Shown: piece by piece, positions 11,568 through 24,893 of the stretch | Position numbering within the stretch: the stretch's first letter is position 1 | Layout of the letters: each line of letters begins with the position of its first letter | Source: Chromobotia macracanthus | Lineage: Eukaryota; Chordata; Actinopteri; Cypriniformes; Botiidae | Assembly (NCBI GenBank): GCA_036877525.1 | Contig: JAZGTH010000005.1 | Span: forward strand, 1,650,001 to 1,714,000 | Length of the DNA stretch: 64,000 bases | Reading direction: 5' to 3' | Program-made: the position numbers and the translations under genes | The notes under the pieces: generated by a model | Databases searched by the model: none | What the model was told of the DNA's origin: nothing | Seen by the model: the letters and a program-made list of their open reading frames with translations, nothing else

Positions 11568-11687
11568 GTGGTGGTGAAGACACGGACAGAGTACCAGACG
11601 GAGCAGAAGAACAAGGCCAAGCTGAAGGGCCCAAAAGTTGAGGAGTTCACCATTAGCGTCACTGATGGGGTTTCAGAACGACTGAAG
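11568..11687 (+). CDS. nsg2: nsg2 coding exon 2 of 4
   Basis: Residues 44-83, beginning VVVKTRTEYQTEQKNK and ending SVTDGVSERLK, the cytosolic part before the membrane segment. The acceptor is TTTGTGCAG ending at 11567; the donor is AAG followed by GTATGA; phase 0 on both sides. The TRTEYQ block is shared by NSG1 and NSG2. The stretch ISVTDGVSERLK just before the membrane segment is, as I recall, present in mammalian NSG1 but shortened in mammalian NSG2, which would explain the longer fish protein (183 against about 171 aa). Confidence 0.92.
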
Positions 11688-11822
11688 GTATGACTCGATT
11701 TTTTTTGGCCTGGATGCATGGACCACTACAGTAATAGAAACAGAATTTGAACTTTGTAACTCCCACTAATATATTCACACTTTTTAGTACTGACATTGTA
11801 AAAAAGTGAACATTAATATGTA

Positions 11823-12004
11823 TTTGGGTGCCCAATGGTTAGAGAGCTGGCAGAAAATGACTGAGGTGCCCCTGAGCAAGGTACCTTTTCCCCAGCTGCT
11901 CACCGGGAACTGCAGTGATAGTTGCCCACTGCTGTGTGTGTGTTCACTCTTCACTGGTATTGGTTAAATGCAGAGGTCACATTTCAAGTATGGGTTACCA
12001 TACA
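11823..12004 (+). mobile_element. V-SINE-like element, 5'-truncated
   Basis: Shares the central block GAGGTGCCCCTGAGCAAGG and the tail GTGTGTTCACTC...GGTTAAATGCAGAGG with the copies at 25.7 and 52.1 kb. The tRNA-like head is mostly missing. Confidence 0.75.
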
Positions 12005-15000
12005 TTGACAAATACATCACTTTTGCTGTACCATTAACTATTGGTAAATCTGAGAAAATGTACCAAATCAGTCTGGATTGTTGATAGTTGTAGCCAAAAA
12101 CAACACAAGAATCAAAGTGTTATGTTAAAATTTTTAAATCATTAACAGCCACATCATTATAGAATCATTTTCACAGAGGTTTAATTAAGACATCCAAGTT
12201 TAAAGGTTAATTTACCTATATATTGTAATATAATGCTTTTTTCCCATGGAACACAAAAGTAAATGCCTCTATTCACTTATGAAAAAGTATAGAATCATTA
12301 TCTTCTGAATTTGTACTGTGGAACAAAGGAAATCATAGAGGAAAATATTTTTATTTTTGAGTGAACTATACTTGCATTAATTGCAGTACTACATGGTTCA
12401 AGAATCTTTAAGTATCATAAAGGTTACCAGTTTTTCTTAAAGCAATAAGCCTTGCTTTCAGCTCTGTTGGAATCCGAATTTAATGCTGGACCCAATTGTA
12501 GAGGTTTCCGGGTGATAGAAAGCTGTTGGCAGTGTAAGTCTATTTTGGACTTTATTAATGCAGAGTTGGAGAAATAAGTAGCCTAGAAGGAACCTTTACA
12601 GTAGCAGTGAAGGTCATTGGTGAGGCAGAAATAAAAGACAAGAAATATTTGGCATAATCATTAAGTTCCTGCTTATAAAGCTGAAAGAGCCCGATCTCCT
12701 CAGAATCACAGTGCATTAACAATAACTTACTTTCACAGGCACAATTAAGAGAGCAATTGCAACTGTTGCCTCTAGTGTTGCTCATTATTGTTTGACAGAT
12801 TGAGGGAAACATACCTAAGCTTTCTTTAATGGGATGGTTGTAGAAAACTCTTGTTTCTAGAAGGTTGTTGTCTAGGATGAGCCGTTTGGAATACAAAGAG
12901 CAAACCACCTGAACCAGCTGATCTCTGCTGTGCAAAGCTTTCCCAGTTGGATAATATTATATTCCCTGCTGTAACTCCACTAGCAAGCAGAGAAGGAACG
13001 TTCCTTATCATTAAACATTCAAAACAAAGGAGAGTTGTTGTCTCTTGGTGTCTTATGCAGCCAAGTGGAACATATTATGTTGAAGTAAATGTGTTATGCA
13101 GGGAGGAGGCTTTTCAGTTTTTTCTTGATGTTAATACTCTGACTGGAAGGTTTGGTAAATAAAGTGTGGAGGAAAGGGTTCATGGATTTGTCTTTGATTT
13201 TCACAGCTATTGCCAATGACTACACATAGATAAATTATATATATATGATTAAACAAGTGAATATGTATTGAATTTGTGTAAAGTTATTTTTATAACAATG
13301 TATTTTACTGCTACATTCACATTTATTAAGTTAGGAGATGAAGAACCTCACAAGAACATTATTGCATCAACATCAAACAGTACCCACAGTACTGCCTTGT
13401 TTCAAAAGTAAGCTGGAATATATAAGCTTAAGCAAAATTTATTTCTAGGATGTGCATTTGGTTAATGCTGTGGTTTAAGTTAAGTAATTGCCGTTAGTTA
13501 TTCATTACATCAGTGTTGTGACATTCTCATTTGCATTAAAAGAAGTTTATTTAACAAAAAAGTATAGAAGGAGCATGATCATGTAATCCAACCAATCATT
13601 GTGCAGGGGTGGGTACATATAGACGTCCCTCACCTCTGTCCCATGACAGTTTTGCAGTATGCCTCCACCACCCTATTGCCTATCTCTTGGCTGGTATATA
13701 CCTCAGTGAAGAATGGGGTAGTACTCTGGGTTTGGGCCAAATTCCAAGCTCTGAGCATCCCCCTGGACAGCATGGCAAATATGCATTTACGATAACTTGT
13801 GATTACTAAACTTTGAAAAAAAAACTCAGAACTTAATGTTATCCAGTGGGACTGCATTGTGAGATGCATTAATTTTCTAAATGATCGGATTTAGATTAGA
13901 TGATCGCATAAGTCACTAAAAATGTGTACCCCATCTAGCGACCAGACTATCATGGAGAATTCTATCAGGTAAAACTGAATTCGTACTTCTTTAGAATTAT
14001 GCATGCTGATCATGTCCAAAAAGGACAAGTTACATTTATAAGGATAAAGTGTATAATATCAATATAATGCCAAATGGAATTGCAACCTGTGAATGTTTTG
14101 ACATGATAACACTGGTTTGACCAGTGGGGTGGCTGGGGTGAGGGGTAACTATCTGTTCATCTGACCAATAGAAAATAGATGGAGTGTTCCATTTTTTATT
14201 TCTGTAAAATTCTGTAAAATCCAACTCTGGCATAACAGACTGTGTATGTGTGAGTGTGCTACATTTATAATAACTTGTCAAATTACAGCAAAACACCCCT
14301 GCAGATCCAGGCAGAGCTATAAACCAATTAATAATTTGCCTGACAATAATAAATGTTCTTAATGAAGTGTGCCTACACACCATATAAATACTGACACACA
14401 GTGCAGACTGGCTCTTGCTCTGTGGTGCAACACTGCACTTTAGTCTCCTTTAGTCCCCCGCTTTAACATCTCTGGAGAGAAAGTAAGAGGAAACCAAATA
14501 AGTGACAAAAAACAGTGTAACACAGGAGGCAACTAGTTAGTGTGAAACAGCTTTTTAATTCACTGCCAAGGTTTTTAAAACCAGAAAAGGGAAGAGGTGG
14601 GCAGTTTGTGAAGTGTACAGTTTTCGTCATGTGCATCAAGATAGTAACACAAATAACATGGTTGGCCTTGCATTTTGCAACAACAGTAAATCACATATGA
14701 TTAGTCAGGTTTTTGGGTGTGAAATTGCCTCCCCTTAAAAATACTGTACTAGTACTATGATAAATTGACTTTTACCATGGTACTAAATGTTTAACATTTT
14801 CATGGTATTTTCATGATTCTCCTAAGTACTTTGAAAGTGCTACTATGCTGGTACATGTTAAAAACAAAACATGTACTTTATTTTACTGTGAGGCAAAATA
14901 ATTTTTACACTCATGTAACATGGTTTTTAATAGTTCTCCAATATATTTCAAAATTGGTAAACATGGTAATAATAGTATCGTAGATTTTTATTAGTGTGAG

Positions 15001-15105
15001 TTCAGTTGTCTTTATATTTGTCTAATTTCCTGCACTGCTTTCGAAAAACCACAAGCCCTGTACACAGTAAGTGCATTTCATGGTATATTTTGGTATTGGA
15101 ATTCA

Positions 15106-15172
15106 TGCATTTCACAGCTGGTTGTATACTGCATATAACTATGAATGTGACAAATACAAATCTTGAATCTTG
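15106..15172 (+). mobile_element. LINE 3' tail fragment
   Basis: CATTTCACAGCTGGTTGTAT followed by GTGACAAATA and TCTTGAATCTT. It matches 24834-24893 closely and resembles the 3' ends of Rex1/L2-type fish LINEs. Confidence 0.6.
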
Positions 15173-16593
15173 TAACGGTTAATGAATCACCTATTGCTAC
15201 AGTTTATAAAAGCATGATGCAAATGTATTCTGACCCTTTAAAGGACAGTTTTAATTTGAAAATCTGTGAGCATTCAAGCAGAAATGTCTTTGTTGGTGCA
15301 ATGTAACTCATCCTCTCTTTGACAGACTGCCACACAGAGCAATCAATTTAAGGGCACAATCCACTTTTGTATAACTCTGCCAATCCATTCCCCCTAGTCA
15401 CACTATAAATTGTCACAGGGCCGTTGCTCAGTCACAAAATAAAGTTCCCAATCTTGTGGGAGTGTCAGCAAACAGAGATGATTTTCCCCTGCCTGGAGTC
15501 AGGAGACCATGCTATGCTGCAGTTTTGTTTCATTGCTTGAACCATCCCCCTTAGATGATTGCCATTCATCGAATTTGACAAATCGTTTGCATCTGCAAAA
15601 CCATATGTTGTCAAGCAGTGACCCCGGGTAACGCAGGAGGCAATCACTGATCAGATTTGTGCTTACTAGACAAGAACATATTTAACAGTGTGAGCAGTAT
15701 GCTCATCACTAACCAACTGTGGGCAGTCAGGGCGTGTCACAGGATGGGAGTGTGCTTCTCATTGGTGGTTCCTGCAAATTTAAAGAAACATTACTGTACT
15801 ATGCTATTACTTACAATTGTAGGCTCTTTCTACATTTTGTCCAGAAGCATTTAAATGAACCAGTAGGCCTGTATGTCTGTATTTTCTGCAAGTATTATGC
15901 CACACAGTTGCATCTCAGATGTGCACTTGTTGTATTTTGTAAAATAATCAAAATTGTGTAAAAACCTTTGGCAACTGAATGGAATCATTAGTAATGTTTA
16001 AATGTGACATTGTGACAAGCCCTAATTAATTTCACCTTCCACTACCGCCAGAGAACCATGTCTTTCTTTTGTCTGCAGCATTGTAGAAGCAGCTATTGGC
16101 ACAGACAGTGTGAGCTGTAGCAAAGACATTTTTTGCCTCATAATACCTGGTGATAGCTCATAACAGTACATTTTCTGCTTCTTTTTGTGTTGTAGATAGT
16201 TTAACTGAACAGACAAGAAAGTTCAGCAGAATGCTAACACATTGTGAGCTTGCCCAAACAACTGGCACGCACCACAAGTCGCTAATCTGGATTGTGTCCA
16301 CATTATACCCAGATGGTTTTAATACCAGACATTACTAAATTAAAGAGGAATTAAAAAAAAACTCTCAATAATGTGTCCTAGTCATGTTTAATTCTAAAAT
16401 CAAAAGAAAGATATTGATTAAATAACATTAAAGCAAAATTAAAGCAGTTGTCATTACTGTAATGCATCCAGACATTTAAATTCCCTTTTAAACTGGAACT
16501 CGCAATGCGTCCCCTAGAGGACACTATGGGGCATGGTTGGTGATAGCCGATGATGTCACTACAGGTACAACCGAGAGTATAAACCTGTAGAAT

Positions 16594-16923
16594 ATGTCAT
16601 CCTCTTTCATGTCTTTAGTAGACAGTTTGTCTGTACAAAGCAAATTTAGAAGCAAATTAAAAAGCTTGAGTGCTAAATGCTTTAGGAAGTGTGTTACTCT
16701 GTGTCAGTGTTATTTGATGCCTAGGGACACACATTATATGTGCGTTATGTGCTTGGGCGAGGAACATGCATGCTCACTTCTCGAGGGAGCTGTTTGTGTG
16801 CATTATGAGAGTTTTCCTAATAAGAATTGCTGGGAATCCATTGTGCCTCACAGTTCAGGACTTGTTCTCCTAAGCCTTCTTGGCGTGCTGTTTCAAATGT
16901 TGGACTTACTTAGGGAAGCATAG
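16594..16923 (+). pseudogene. DIRS gag-like Cys/His fragment
   Basis: Encodes 109 residues in one open frame just inside the left terminus. The block DTHYMCVMCLGEEHAC followed by a later CVHY resembles the Cys/His-rich N-terminal segment of fish DIRS gag proteins (pattern D-x-H-x2-C-x2-C-L-G-x-E-H-A). The first two expected Cys may be those in CVTLCQC. The frame is short and stops without joining a longer gag, so it is probably a remnant. Confidence 0.45.
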
Positions 16924-17149
16924 TGCTGCGTTGTTAGGCTCTGTTTGATCCTTCGAAGCCACTGTTTTCTACAAGAAAGCTTCATTAGGTTTCCATGCTA
17001 AGGATCTCTGCTTCTATGAATGGTTCAGTTGCAGTTTTTTAAAGCCTCTTTGGTCATACAGTCTAAGCGTAGGATGTAGTAGGACTCCTTTTGAATTGTC
17101 AGGCCTTTGAGGCCTCAGCTTCACAGAGTTCTATCTGAAAAGCGATTCT

Positions 17150-17450
17150 AAGTTGTTAGGCTCTCTGTGAGCCTCTTCAGGGGCTGTCCTGAGTGTAGGA
17201 TGAAGCAAGGCCTTCTTTCACTTAGAGTCATTTTGTAAAGGTCTTTGTCTTTAGAGCTTAGGTAGGCAATACAGAGTTCTGCTGAATAGCAACTCCGAGT
17301 TGCTGGGCTGTCTGTGATCCACCTTGGAAGCTTCCCCAAGTATAGAATATATATATCCAGACCTCCTCTCGTTTTATAGAGTTGTCATGCGAGATCGGCT
17401 AGATGGCAGTACTAAGTGGCAAGTTTTCTGTAAGCCTCCTTAGTATTCCT
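17150..17450 (+). repeat. DIRS-like internal repeat, left copy
   Basis: Diverged copy of 19195-19430. Shared words include CTCTGCTGAATAGCAA (left copy TTCTGCTGAATAGCAA), ATCGGCTAGRTGGCAGTACT, AGTGGCARGTTTTCTGT and AGCCTCCTT. Further shorter units carry GTTGTTAGGCT words up to about 17650. Confidence 0.6.
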
Positions 17451-17699
17451 GGGCTTTAAGCAATGATGGGCTTTAAGCTTCTCTTACTTTTGAGAGTTGT
17501 TATACGGAGGCCTCCATCTTTAGAGCTTGGACTGGCAGTAGTGCCAGGTTGTTAGGCTTACTGCAAGCCTCCCTGGCTACTGCCTTTACAAATGGGTGTT
17601 GTTAAGCTTTAGAGCTCTGCCTAGGCAGCAGCATCAAGTTGCTAGACACCTTATGTGCCTCTGTAAGGATGACCCATTGGCCAACGATGGAATCCAATG

Positions 17700-18960
17700 G
17701 TGTGGGTGAAGGTATCTCACGTGTTCTGCCTTTCTGTAGCACTTCTACAAAATTCTTTAATTTATTACACTTAGTTTTATTGACTCTGTGGTTAGTTCCA
17801 ATTTTATATGAATTTTAGATTAGTGATTCCAAATTATCTGTTGATCATGATTTAGTATTTATTTGTAAATTCCTGTACTCTTAGTTATTCTTTCATTAGG
17901 GACCCATTGTCGCACTTAGTCTCGCACCGGCTGATATACGCAGATCTCATGATCACAAAATGGTCATTTTGATCTTACTTAGAGGTTGCGGGGTAAACTA
18001 ATATGATTAAACCTGGCTGCTCCATGCTTGCTCAGATCTAATAACAGTTATCGTAGTCATGATCATGCAACTTGCTAAGACAGGTGATAGACAGAAATCT
18101 GGGGATCTTGGTTGATGTGCTCCTTTCAACTACAAGTCCCCAGTATGATCGTATCCTGACACTTATTTTGCGGTAACCTTGGACTTCTTCTAATCTACCA
18201 GTAATAACAATTTCTTAAGAACTTTCAATATATCAAAAAAAAACAAACAATTTATTTGCCAGGCAGGTTAAAACATGAATTCAAATTCATATTCTGTCTT
18301 TGAATTGAAGAAAACAATACATGATCAACAGAATACAAAAAGAGGTACAAAGTGAGAGACACATAATGAGACACACAGCAGCAGTTGTGTGGGAAGTTCT
18401 GGGTACAGAATGCTTTCCCAAGTCTTTTGCCTAGCTGCCTTATATACACAGATAAGACAAAGAGTCATAAACTCTGTGGCCAATTCAAGATTTGGTCTGA
18501 GAGTTCTCGTGACCTGAAGGGGCACCCCACTGGGAGAGTTAACACTACAAAGTCCAGGACTCCTAGGAAAGACACACCCATACCAGGGGTGTAGATTATT
18601 TCCTTTGTCTTTAAGTCCTTAGAATGCTGCATTGCACAATAATAGAAATTAGATCTTTTTACCCATCACACCATAACCTTCCAAATGATACCAAACATGA
18701 CAATGGAAATTTAATGACATCACACTGTATGTTGCACATATATGTTCAGTGAGCTCCATTGATCTAAGCCTAGAGGGAAGGGGAGAATGAGAGAGAAGGG
18801 GGGAGGCAGAGGTGAAATTTAGGGTATCAGTGCCACATGGGGGGAAGCAATGAACCATAGCCTGGGAATAAACATCAAATGGTGTTTTGTTGTTTTATGG
18901 TACGTTTCTGCAAACAAACCCAGTGCTTATCTCTAGACCAGCTGCCTTACACCTCTTTAA
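17700..18960. other. Core of the DIRS-like element, possible nested insert
   Basis: This middle stretch lacks the AGCCTCC-type repeat units found on both sides, so another element may have inserted here. Short frames on both strands resemble nothing known. Confidence 0.3.
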
Positions 18961-19049
18961 TGGCTATTCTTTTTTAAGGTGTAGTTAGGCCTCCTCTCTT
19001 TGGACAATCAAGTAGCAATCAAGTAGCAGGCCAAGTAGCAGTGCTTAAG

Positions 19050-19430
19050 GAGGTTGTTGGACTTTGTGTGAGCCTCCTTGTCTGCTGTCAGGCAAGTGCT
19101 CAGTTAGGGCAATATGTCAGGTTGCTAGCCATTTTCTAACCCTGATTCTGCTTTTATGTGAGGTGTTGTTAGGCCTCCACCTCATTTAGAGAGTTGTCCT
19201 TGGGGCCTCAGCTCTCAGAGCTCTGCTGAATAGCAATTCCAATTTGTTATGTTCTTTGTGAACCTCCCTGCAAGTTTTCCAAAATATAGAATGTAGGCCT
19301 TCTCTCCAGGCCTTCTCTTACTTTAGAGGGTCCTTATGCTGAGGTCTGCATTCTTAGATATCGGCTAGGTGGCAGTACTGAGTGGCAGGTTTTCTGTCAG
19401 CCTCCTTTTGAACTCCTTTAAGTGTTACTA
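19050..19430 (+). repeat. DIRS-like internal repeat, right copy
   Basis: Right-hand counterpart of 17150-17450, containing GAGCTCTGCTGAATAGCAAT, ATCGGCTAGGTGGCAGTACT and GAGTGGCAGGTTTTCTGTCA, plus additional GTTGTTAGGC units. Confidence 0.6.
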
Positions 19431-22400
19431 TGTTTCCTCTCTTTTTAGAGAGTCATACTGCTCTTTTTGTAGGCTCTGTGTAAGCCTCCCCTCACCAGGA
19501 GAGTAATTTTTGCAGAGGTCTCCATCATTATAGCCTATAGGCGATAGTGTCAGGTTGTTAGGCTAGGAAGCTATCCTTACACTTATGCAGACTCCATTTG
19601 CAATGCTTCAGGTATTCTTGTGTCTTTGTCTCCTTCAGACATGAAGTGGATGGTATATTCTACAGGTGCTCTTTCATATTAACAGTCACACCTGTAGTGA
19701 TGTCATAGGCTGTTGCTAACCAATCTCAAGTTCATGCCATAGTGTCCTCTAGGGGATGCAAGTGTCTCATTCCCCTTTCAAGGGAACCATGGATACAAGC
19801 TTAACCTGTAGTAGTTTTTTGTCATTCCTCTTATTCTTAGTTGTTGGTTATTATTTGTTAAAATAATTTACTGTACATATTTACTGTAAGGTAGTGCCTT
19901 TAATACTTCTTTAAACAAATATGACTGTTACACATAATTTGAAAAAATTAAAATGTTGGGGGGGGGTATTGGATGGGATATGGGCTTTTTGTGCTTAGTG
20001 GTATTTATTAATAATGTACGGTATGATAAAGGGGGCTTATTGGGGGGGCTGAAATGTGACATGAACATTTTTAAAAAGATTTAACTAATAATTTACATTT
20101 TTTAAGGTTCATTAGACAGATTGCATGACACTCCTTCAAGCCGTAAGAGAAATTTTTAAGCTCAGTAATTTTAAGAGCTTTGGCATGACAAGATTTGACA
20201 GGACTAATCAAAAAAATTGCCAGTGCTGATAAAAAATTACCAGTACAAATGGCAGAGAATACATTTTATTGCATCTGACTGCACAGCAGAAGTGAGTTCA
20301 TGGTATTCTGTGATATTGTTGCCTCTCCTGAGCATGAGCTTTTACCTGTGTACCTGTGGGGGTGCTTGGGGAGCAATTAGTAACATAGGGCTGTTATGCT
20401 CTCGCTCTCATTCTCAGCACACACTGTTAGCAAGGTTAATGGTGAAAATGCCCACATGCTTGCTGGTGTGAAAGACATGGCCCTGGAGAGCCCAGTCTTG
20501 TTATTCTGCCATATTGTTGATTATCCCTCTGCAGAAGTCTTCAAGCTCTATAGTGAATCTAAGAGGTGGATAGCACAATGCAAGCAGAATCACATAAGGG
20601 GAAGTTAGATTAACACTGAAGCATATACTGACAGGCATTTACAACATTACCAACAGCTAGAGCCTCTTATAAGAATAAAATAATGAAAAATAGTTACACT
20701 GTGTCATTTCTGTGGTGTTAACATCACCAGATGAATGCACAAATAAAACTCCTTTTAACCAGTTCCTCTGAATACTCCCCCATCTGCCATTGGTTGATCA
20801 AAGAAGTATTCCCTCCCTAAACTCATGCCATTAGTTAATCCTATGTTGCTGTGAAGGTGGGACATTTTTTGTTCCCACAATAATTGTTCCAAACATTTCA
20901 TACTGTGATGGACTGGGCATTCCCTCTCTACAATTTGAGATGCAGGGACCCTACAGAGGACAAGTGGGCTTGAAGAATAAATTAATAATTTTTATATCTA
21001 TCAGTGTTGTTTAGTAAGAGAGAATGTTTAGATACTGTAAAAGAACAAATGCTATGAGACATTTCAGTGTCTCTGCTTGTCCCATACAATGCAGAATCAT
21101 GTTTTTAGTGCATCACAGATGATATAAAAATCACATAAAGACAAAATACCCTGTGCAAAATGTGTAATAATAGTGTAATCATTTTAATTAAACTGAGCTA
21201 TTCCTATCAATACTTTAGTATTGAATAAACTAGACGTTTCTGCATTTGTTATGCCTCATACACCATTTTGAATTTTTTCACTGAGCTTGTTGCAGTCCAA
21301 TTCTATGAGCCAATTCTTCATGCAGAATACATGTCATTTTGCTGAAACAAAGTTTCTTAGGAGGCAGTGTAATTAAGCCTACCTTTTAGAATAGCCTTTG
21401 CAGCTCACTAGGTTTTAGAACAGAGCAAGAATAATCTTTTTCTAGGGTAACAGGGTGAGACATTAGCATTGTAAACAGTGAACAAACACACTAGTCTTTT
21501 CCATTCCCTTGACATCTAATGCATCACCAAGATACTCCCGAGCCTATTCTCACCCTGTTATACCTGTGGGTCTGTAGAAAATGCTTAAGAACACATACAG
21601 CCTAAGCTTACAAACGATAAACAACAAATATTCTTCTCAAAATCTCTGTGCTCCTTCTGCGCTCAAATCTCTATGCTCTTTTCCTGGGTATTTTTTAGTC
21701 ACTGTAAAATCCATGGTTGGCAAGAGGGTAATTCTAAAAGCAAATGTCTGAGGCATTACTTATCAAATAATACTAAGAGCTGGATATCATTCTTAAGACC
21801 CTGTGGTTAGCCTTGGCTTATATCTCATAGCCAAGTGACAAAGTCACTTTGGAAAAACGAGTCTTAAGCCCTCTCTCAGGGATGCATTGATTTATTTATT
21901 GACTGGAATCGCACTGCTTTGGGGGAACCACTGTTATGCAGCAAGAGTAGATGTGAATCTCAGAGTTTCAGACCACCTGAGGATATAGTAATGGATGGAC
22001 CTGCTCGCTCATATAAAGTGGAAACTGGTCTAGCTGTATAGGTGATTGTTTCAGTTGTGGTTAAGCGGATACACCAGGACAAGACCAGCGAGAAGAGCTG
22101 CTCTGAGACAAAACCCAAGTATCCCAGAATCCTCGAAAGCACAGGGAGTCAAGATGGTAGATATTCCCTTTACACCCATTAAAGCAGAAAATCATAAATG
22201 AGATCACTGTAATATTTTTATTTTTTTCTTAGACAGTACTGAGATAAAATGATATTGCACTTGTAGAATACAGTGCAAAATGGAGATCTGAGACCTAAGA
22301 AGGAAGATAATACTAGTAATCTCTTGTGCCTTTAGAGTTTCTAAAGAAATTTCAAACTAAGATTTGCCATTATTCCAAAGTCTAAATAATGTTTTCTTGT

Positions 22401-23131
22401 AGAAAACGTACAATGTGATTTGTACAAAACAATGTGATTTCTCTTTTTGAGAGAAAAAGCTAGCATAAAGGTTTGTGAAAACTATAAATTGAATTAGAAA
22501 GTATTTATCTAGGTTCATTCAAACTCATTTATAGTTACCCAAAAAATGGGTGTGCTCTTTGAAGTTATTTACTATGTTCCGCCAATGCGTTATATTTCAT
22601 GAAAGCACTTTGTATAGAGCCACTGCGTACAGCAGCCCATCTGAAAGCCTGTTTAATTTACAAATCCAGTAAACAAGTGCCAGACATATTGTAAACAGAA
22701 AAATTGTCCTAGTCATGTATGTCAGGATACAATGTGTAATGTTCGAGGAGTGAATGAAATTGTTCTATAATTATGGTAGTTATACAAATGTGCCTTGGAG
22801 GAACAGTCAACACCATTAGCAAGGTTATAACAGGAGAAAATCTCTTTCAAACATAGACAAACGTAAAGGTTAACAAAGGCCGACCATGAATGCAGAACAT
22901 TTAAGTTGTGAAAGCTCAAGTGTTCTGCAGCATTTATTAAAAATATGTGTAGTAGAGAGGAAGAGAATATCATACTGCCAGCATTATAGGCAGATATGAT
23001 AACAGGAACAAGAGGGTTCAAAAGGACAGACTCAGTTAAAAAATATTCAAGTCTGACAGCAATACTTTGTGATGTTCTTGACATCTAGGGACAGGACACA
23101 AGGTCTCACTCTAAGACTTATGGAACAGACT

Positions 23132-23831
23132 ATAGGTGAGACAAGACCTGAGCGGATTCGGGTCCAAAACTTCAACGAATGCCTCAGACATGGGTCGGAT
23201 TCGATATTAGTTGCCTCGGGTTTGGGTAATTTAAAATACATGTGCTTTTTTCAAATGGACCTGATCAGACCCGAACCCTTTTAACAGAGTGTCTATTTAC
23301 AATAAACATCCCACCTTGTTGGCAGAGACTTTTTGGACCCCTGTGAACCAAAGTCTGGTTGTGATAGACAACAATACAAAAGACGTCATATGCTGTATTG
23401 GCATAGCGTGTGATGTCAACATTTAATGCGACCGACCGAGTGAGTTTCGATGAGTTACCTCCCTTCTTTAGCCGAACTCAAAAATAACTTGTATCCATCA
23501 GGCAGGCAAAAATGTAAAGTATTAATAAATAAGTAAATAAATAAAAGAAAGAAATGGAAAAGCAGCCAAATCTGTCAGCAGAACAGTGGGATGTTTATCC
23601 TGACTGACTGCGGGGCTGCAGGCTGTGTACACATCAATGCCATTTACCTTCGGGTTCAGTCGGGTTTGAAAATAAATGCCATTGAGTCGGGTCAGACTTG
23701 GGTCTAATTTTATCGGATCTGTCTCGGGTCAGGTTTTTGAAAAAAAAAAGTATGCACGTCGGGTTCGGGTAAGAAGTGATTTGGGTCGATTCAGGTTGGG
23801 TATGGATTTTAGGACATGAGAAGACCTCTAG
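23132..23831. mobile_element. hAT-like MITE with 8-bp target duplication
   Basis: About 700 bp rich in GGGTTCGGGT/GGGTCGG words, typical of fish non-autonomous hAT elements. The flanks carry the same AACAGACT at 23124-23131 and 23832-23839 (9 nt identical if the preceding G is counted), the 8-bp duplication expected of hAT. The ends start TAGGTGAGACAAGACC and, on the reverse strand, TAGAGGTCTTCTCATGTCC, so terminal inverted repeats are diverged. No transposase frame is present. Confidence 0.7.
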
Positions 23832-24484
23832 AACAGACTGTGTTGAAGTATAAGTACACTGTTGAAAAGTATCATTGTATTATCATGTGTGTTTGGATAG
23901 AGCTATCTGCTGGCATTCCCATTTATCTTAATGACATTACTTTTTGTATACAACACAGTGATGTGTTTTCAGTCCAGTTTCCTAAACACTCCCTCTTCCT
24001 GTCTTTGGCCAAAGAGCCCCAAACTCACCCCAATGGTTTAACTTGTTGCTGCAATGTTTTGTTAGCAGTTTGTATGGAGTGTTTGTACATAAAGCTGCAA
24101 TACGTTTCTCTTTTGTGTTAAAAAATTAAAAACAGTTTTGAGCAGATGTTTAGAATTTAAACTTGTCATCTACGTTAAGATAATAACTCCATAAGTACCC
24201 TGAAGTTTTATGTTTCTAACAGAGATGATGGTATAATTAACTCATTCAATAATGAAACATGATGCAGCATAATGAGCTTGTAAGTGCTTGTAATTTGTTA
24301 CCGGGTGATGGATGTAGTACTAATATTAAAGACCGTTTTTTTATTATTTTTAATTGTCTTTACACCCTTGGACATTCTATGATTTTATTGTACTATGAGG
24401 ACAGGAAAGGTTGGTTGACACAAAGTTAATTTCTGGTTCATAACTTGGATGCAGTCACAAATGTATTTGTTATAAAATGTAATT

Positions 24485-24494
24485 ACACACACAT

Positions 24495-24558
<64 letters not shown>
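24485..24558. repeat. (CA)n microsatellite
   Basis: Nearly uninterrupted CA dinucleotides over about 70 bp with one early ATG interruption. Confidence 0.95.
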
Positions 24559-24561
<3 letters not shown>

Positions 24562-24833
24562 TTGCTTTTCTCTTAAAATTTTAACAATGTTAACTGCAAG
24601 TCATCAGATAAAACTATGAATGTGTCACATTGAATGTGTCTGTTTCATTCAAGACCTTACACTTTTAATTGTTCCTAGTTGGGTTATTGTAATGTTCACT
24701 CTGCTAGAGAAATATAGCAAAAAATATATATAACACTACCTCTAATTGTATTTTTGTATTTTAAGTACTTTTTAAATTTCTTTGCTTTTGTCTTTATTAT
24801 TTATCAGCACAGTCTAACTGAGCATTCATACAC

Positions 24834-24893
24834 ACATTTCACTACTTGTTGTATACTATATAACTTGTATGTGACAAATAAATCTTGAATCAT
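24834..24893 (+). mobile_element. LINE 3' tail fragment
   Basis: CATTTCACTACTTGTTGTAT and GTGACAAATAAATCTTGAAT match the tail at 15106-15172. Probably the 3' end of the same Rex1/L2-type LINE family. Confidence 0.6.

Larger units (their letters stand above)
16481..19787 (+). mobile_element. DIRS-related element with inverted termini
   Basis: The left terminus (16481 to about 16620) and the reverse complement of the right terminus (about 19610-19787) share GTCCCCTAGAGGACACTATG-type blocks (exact core CCCCTAGAGGACACTATG), TCACTACAGGT, ACCTGTAGAATAT and TTCATGTCT. The interior holds a short gag-like frame (16594-16923) and diverged direct repeats at about 17150-17450 and 19050-19430. No RT or recombinase is visible, so it is non-autonomous. 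DIRS affinity is inferred from the termini and the Cys/His frame; a DNA transposon with long TIRs is the alternative. No clear target-site duplication is seen. Confidence 0.55.

Noticed and set aside
12555..13162. Open frames of 126 and 71 codons as intronic genes
   Set aside because: Composition is that of AT-rich intron, the frames lie on both strands over the same DNA, and no domain is recognisable.
22722..23084. 120-codon minus-strand frame
   Set aside because: No similarity or domain, and it ends at the edge of a MITE-containing stretch; most likely chance.
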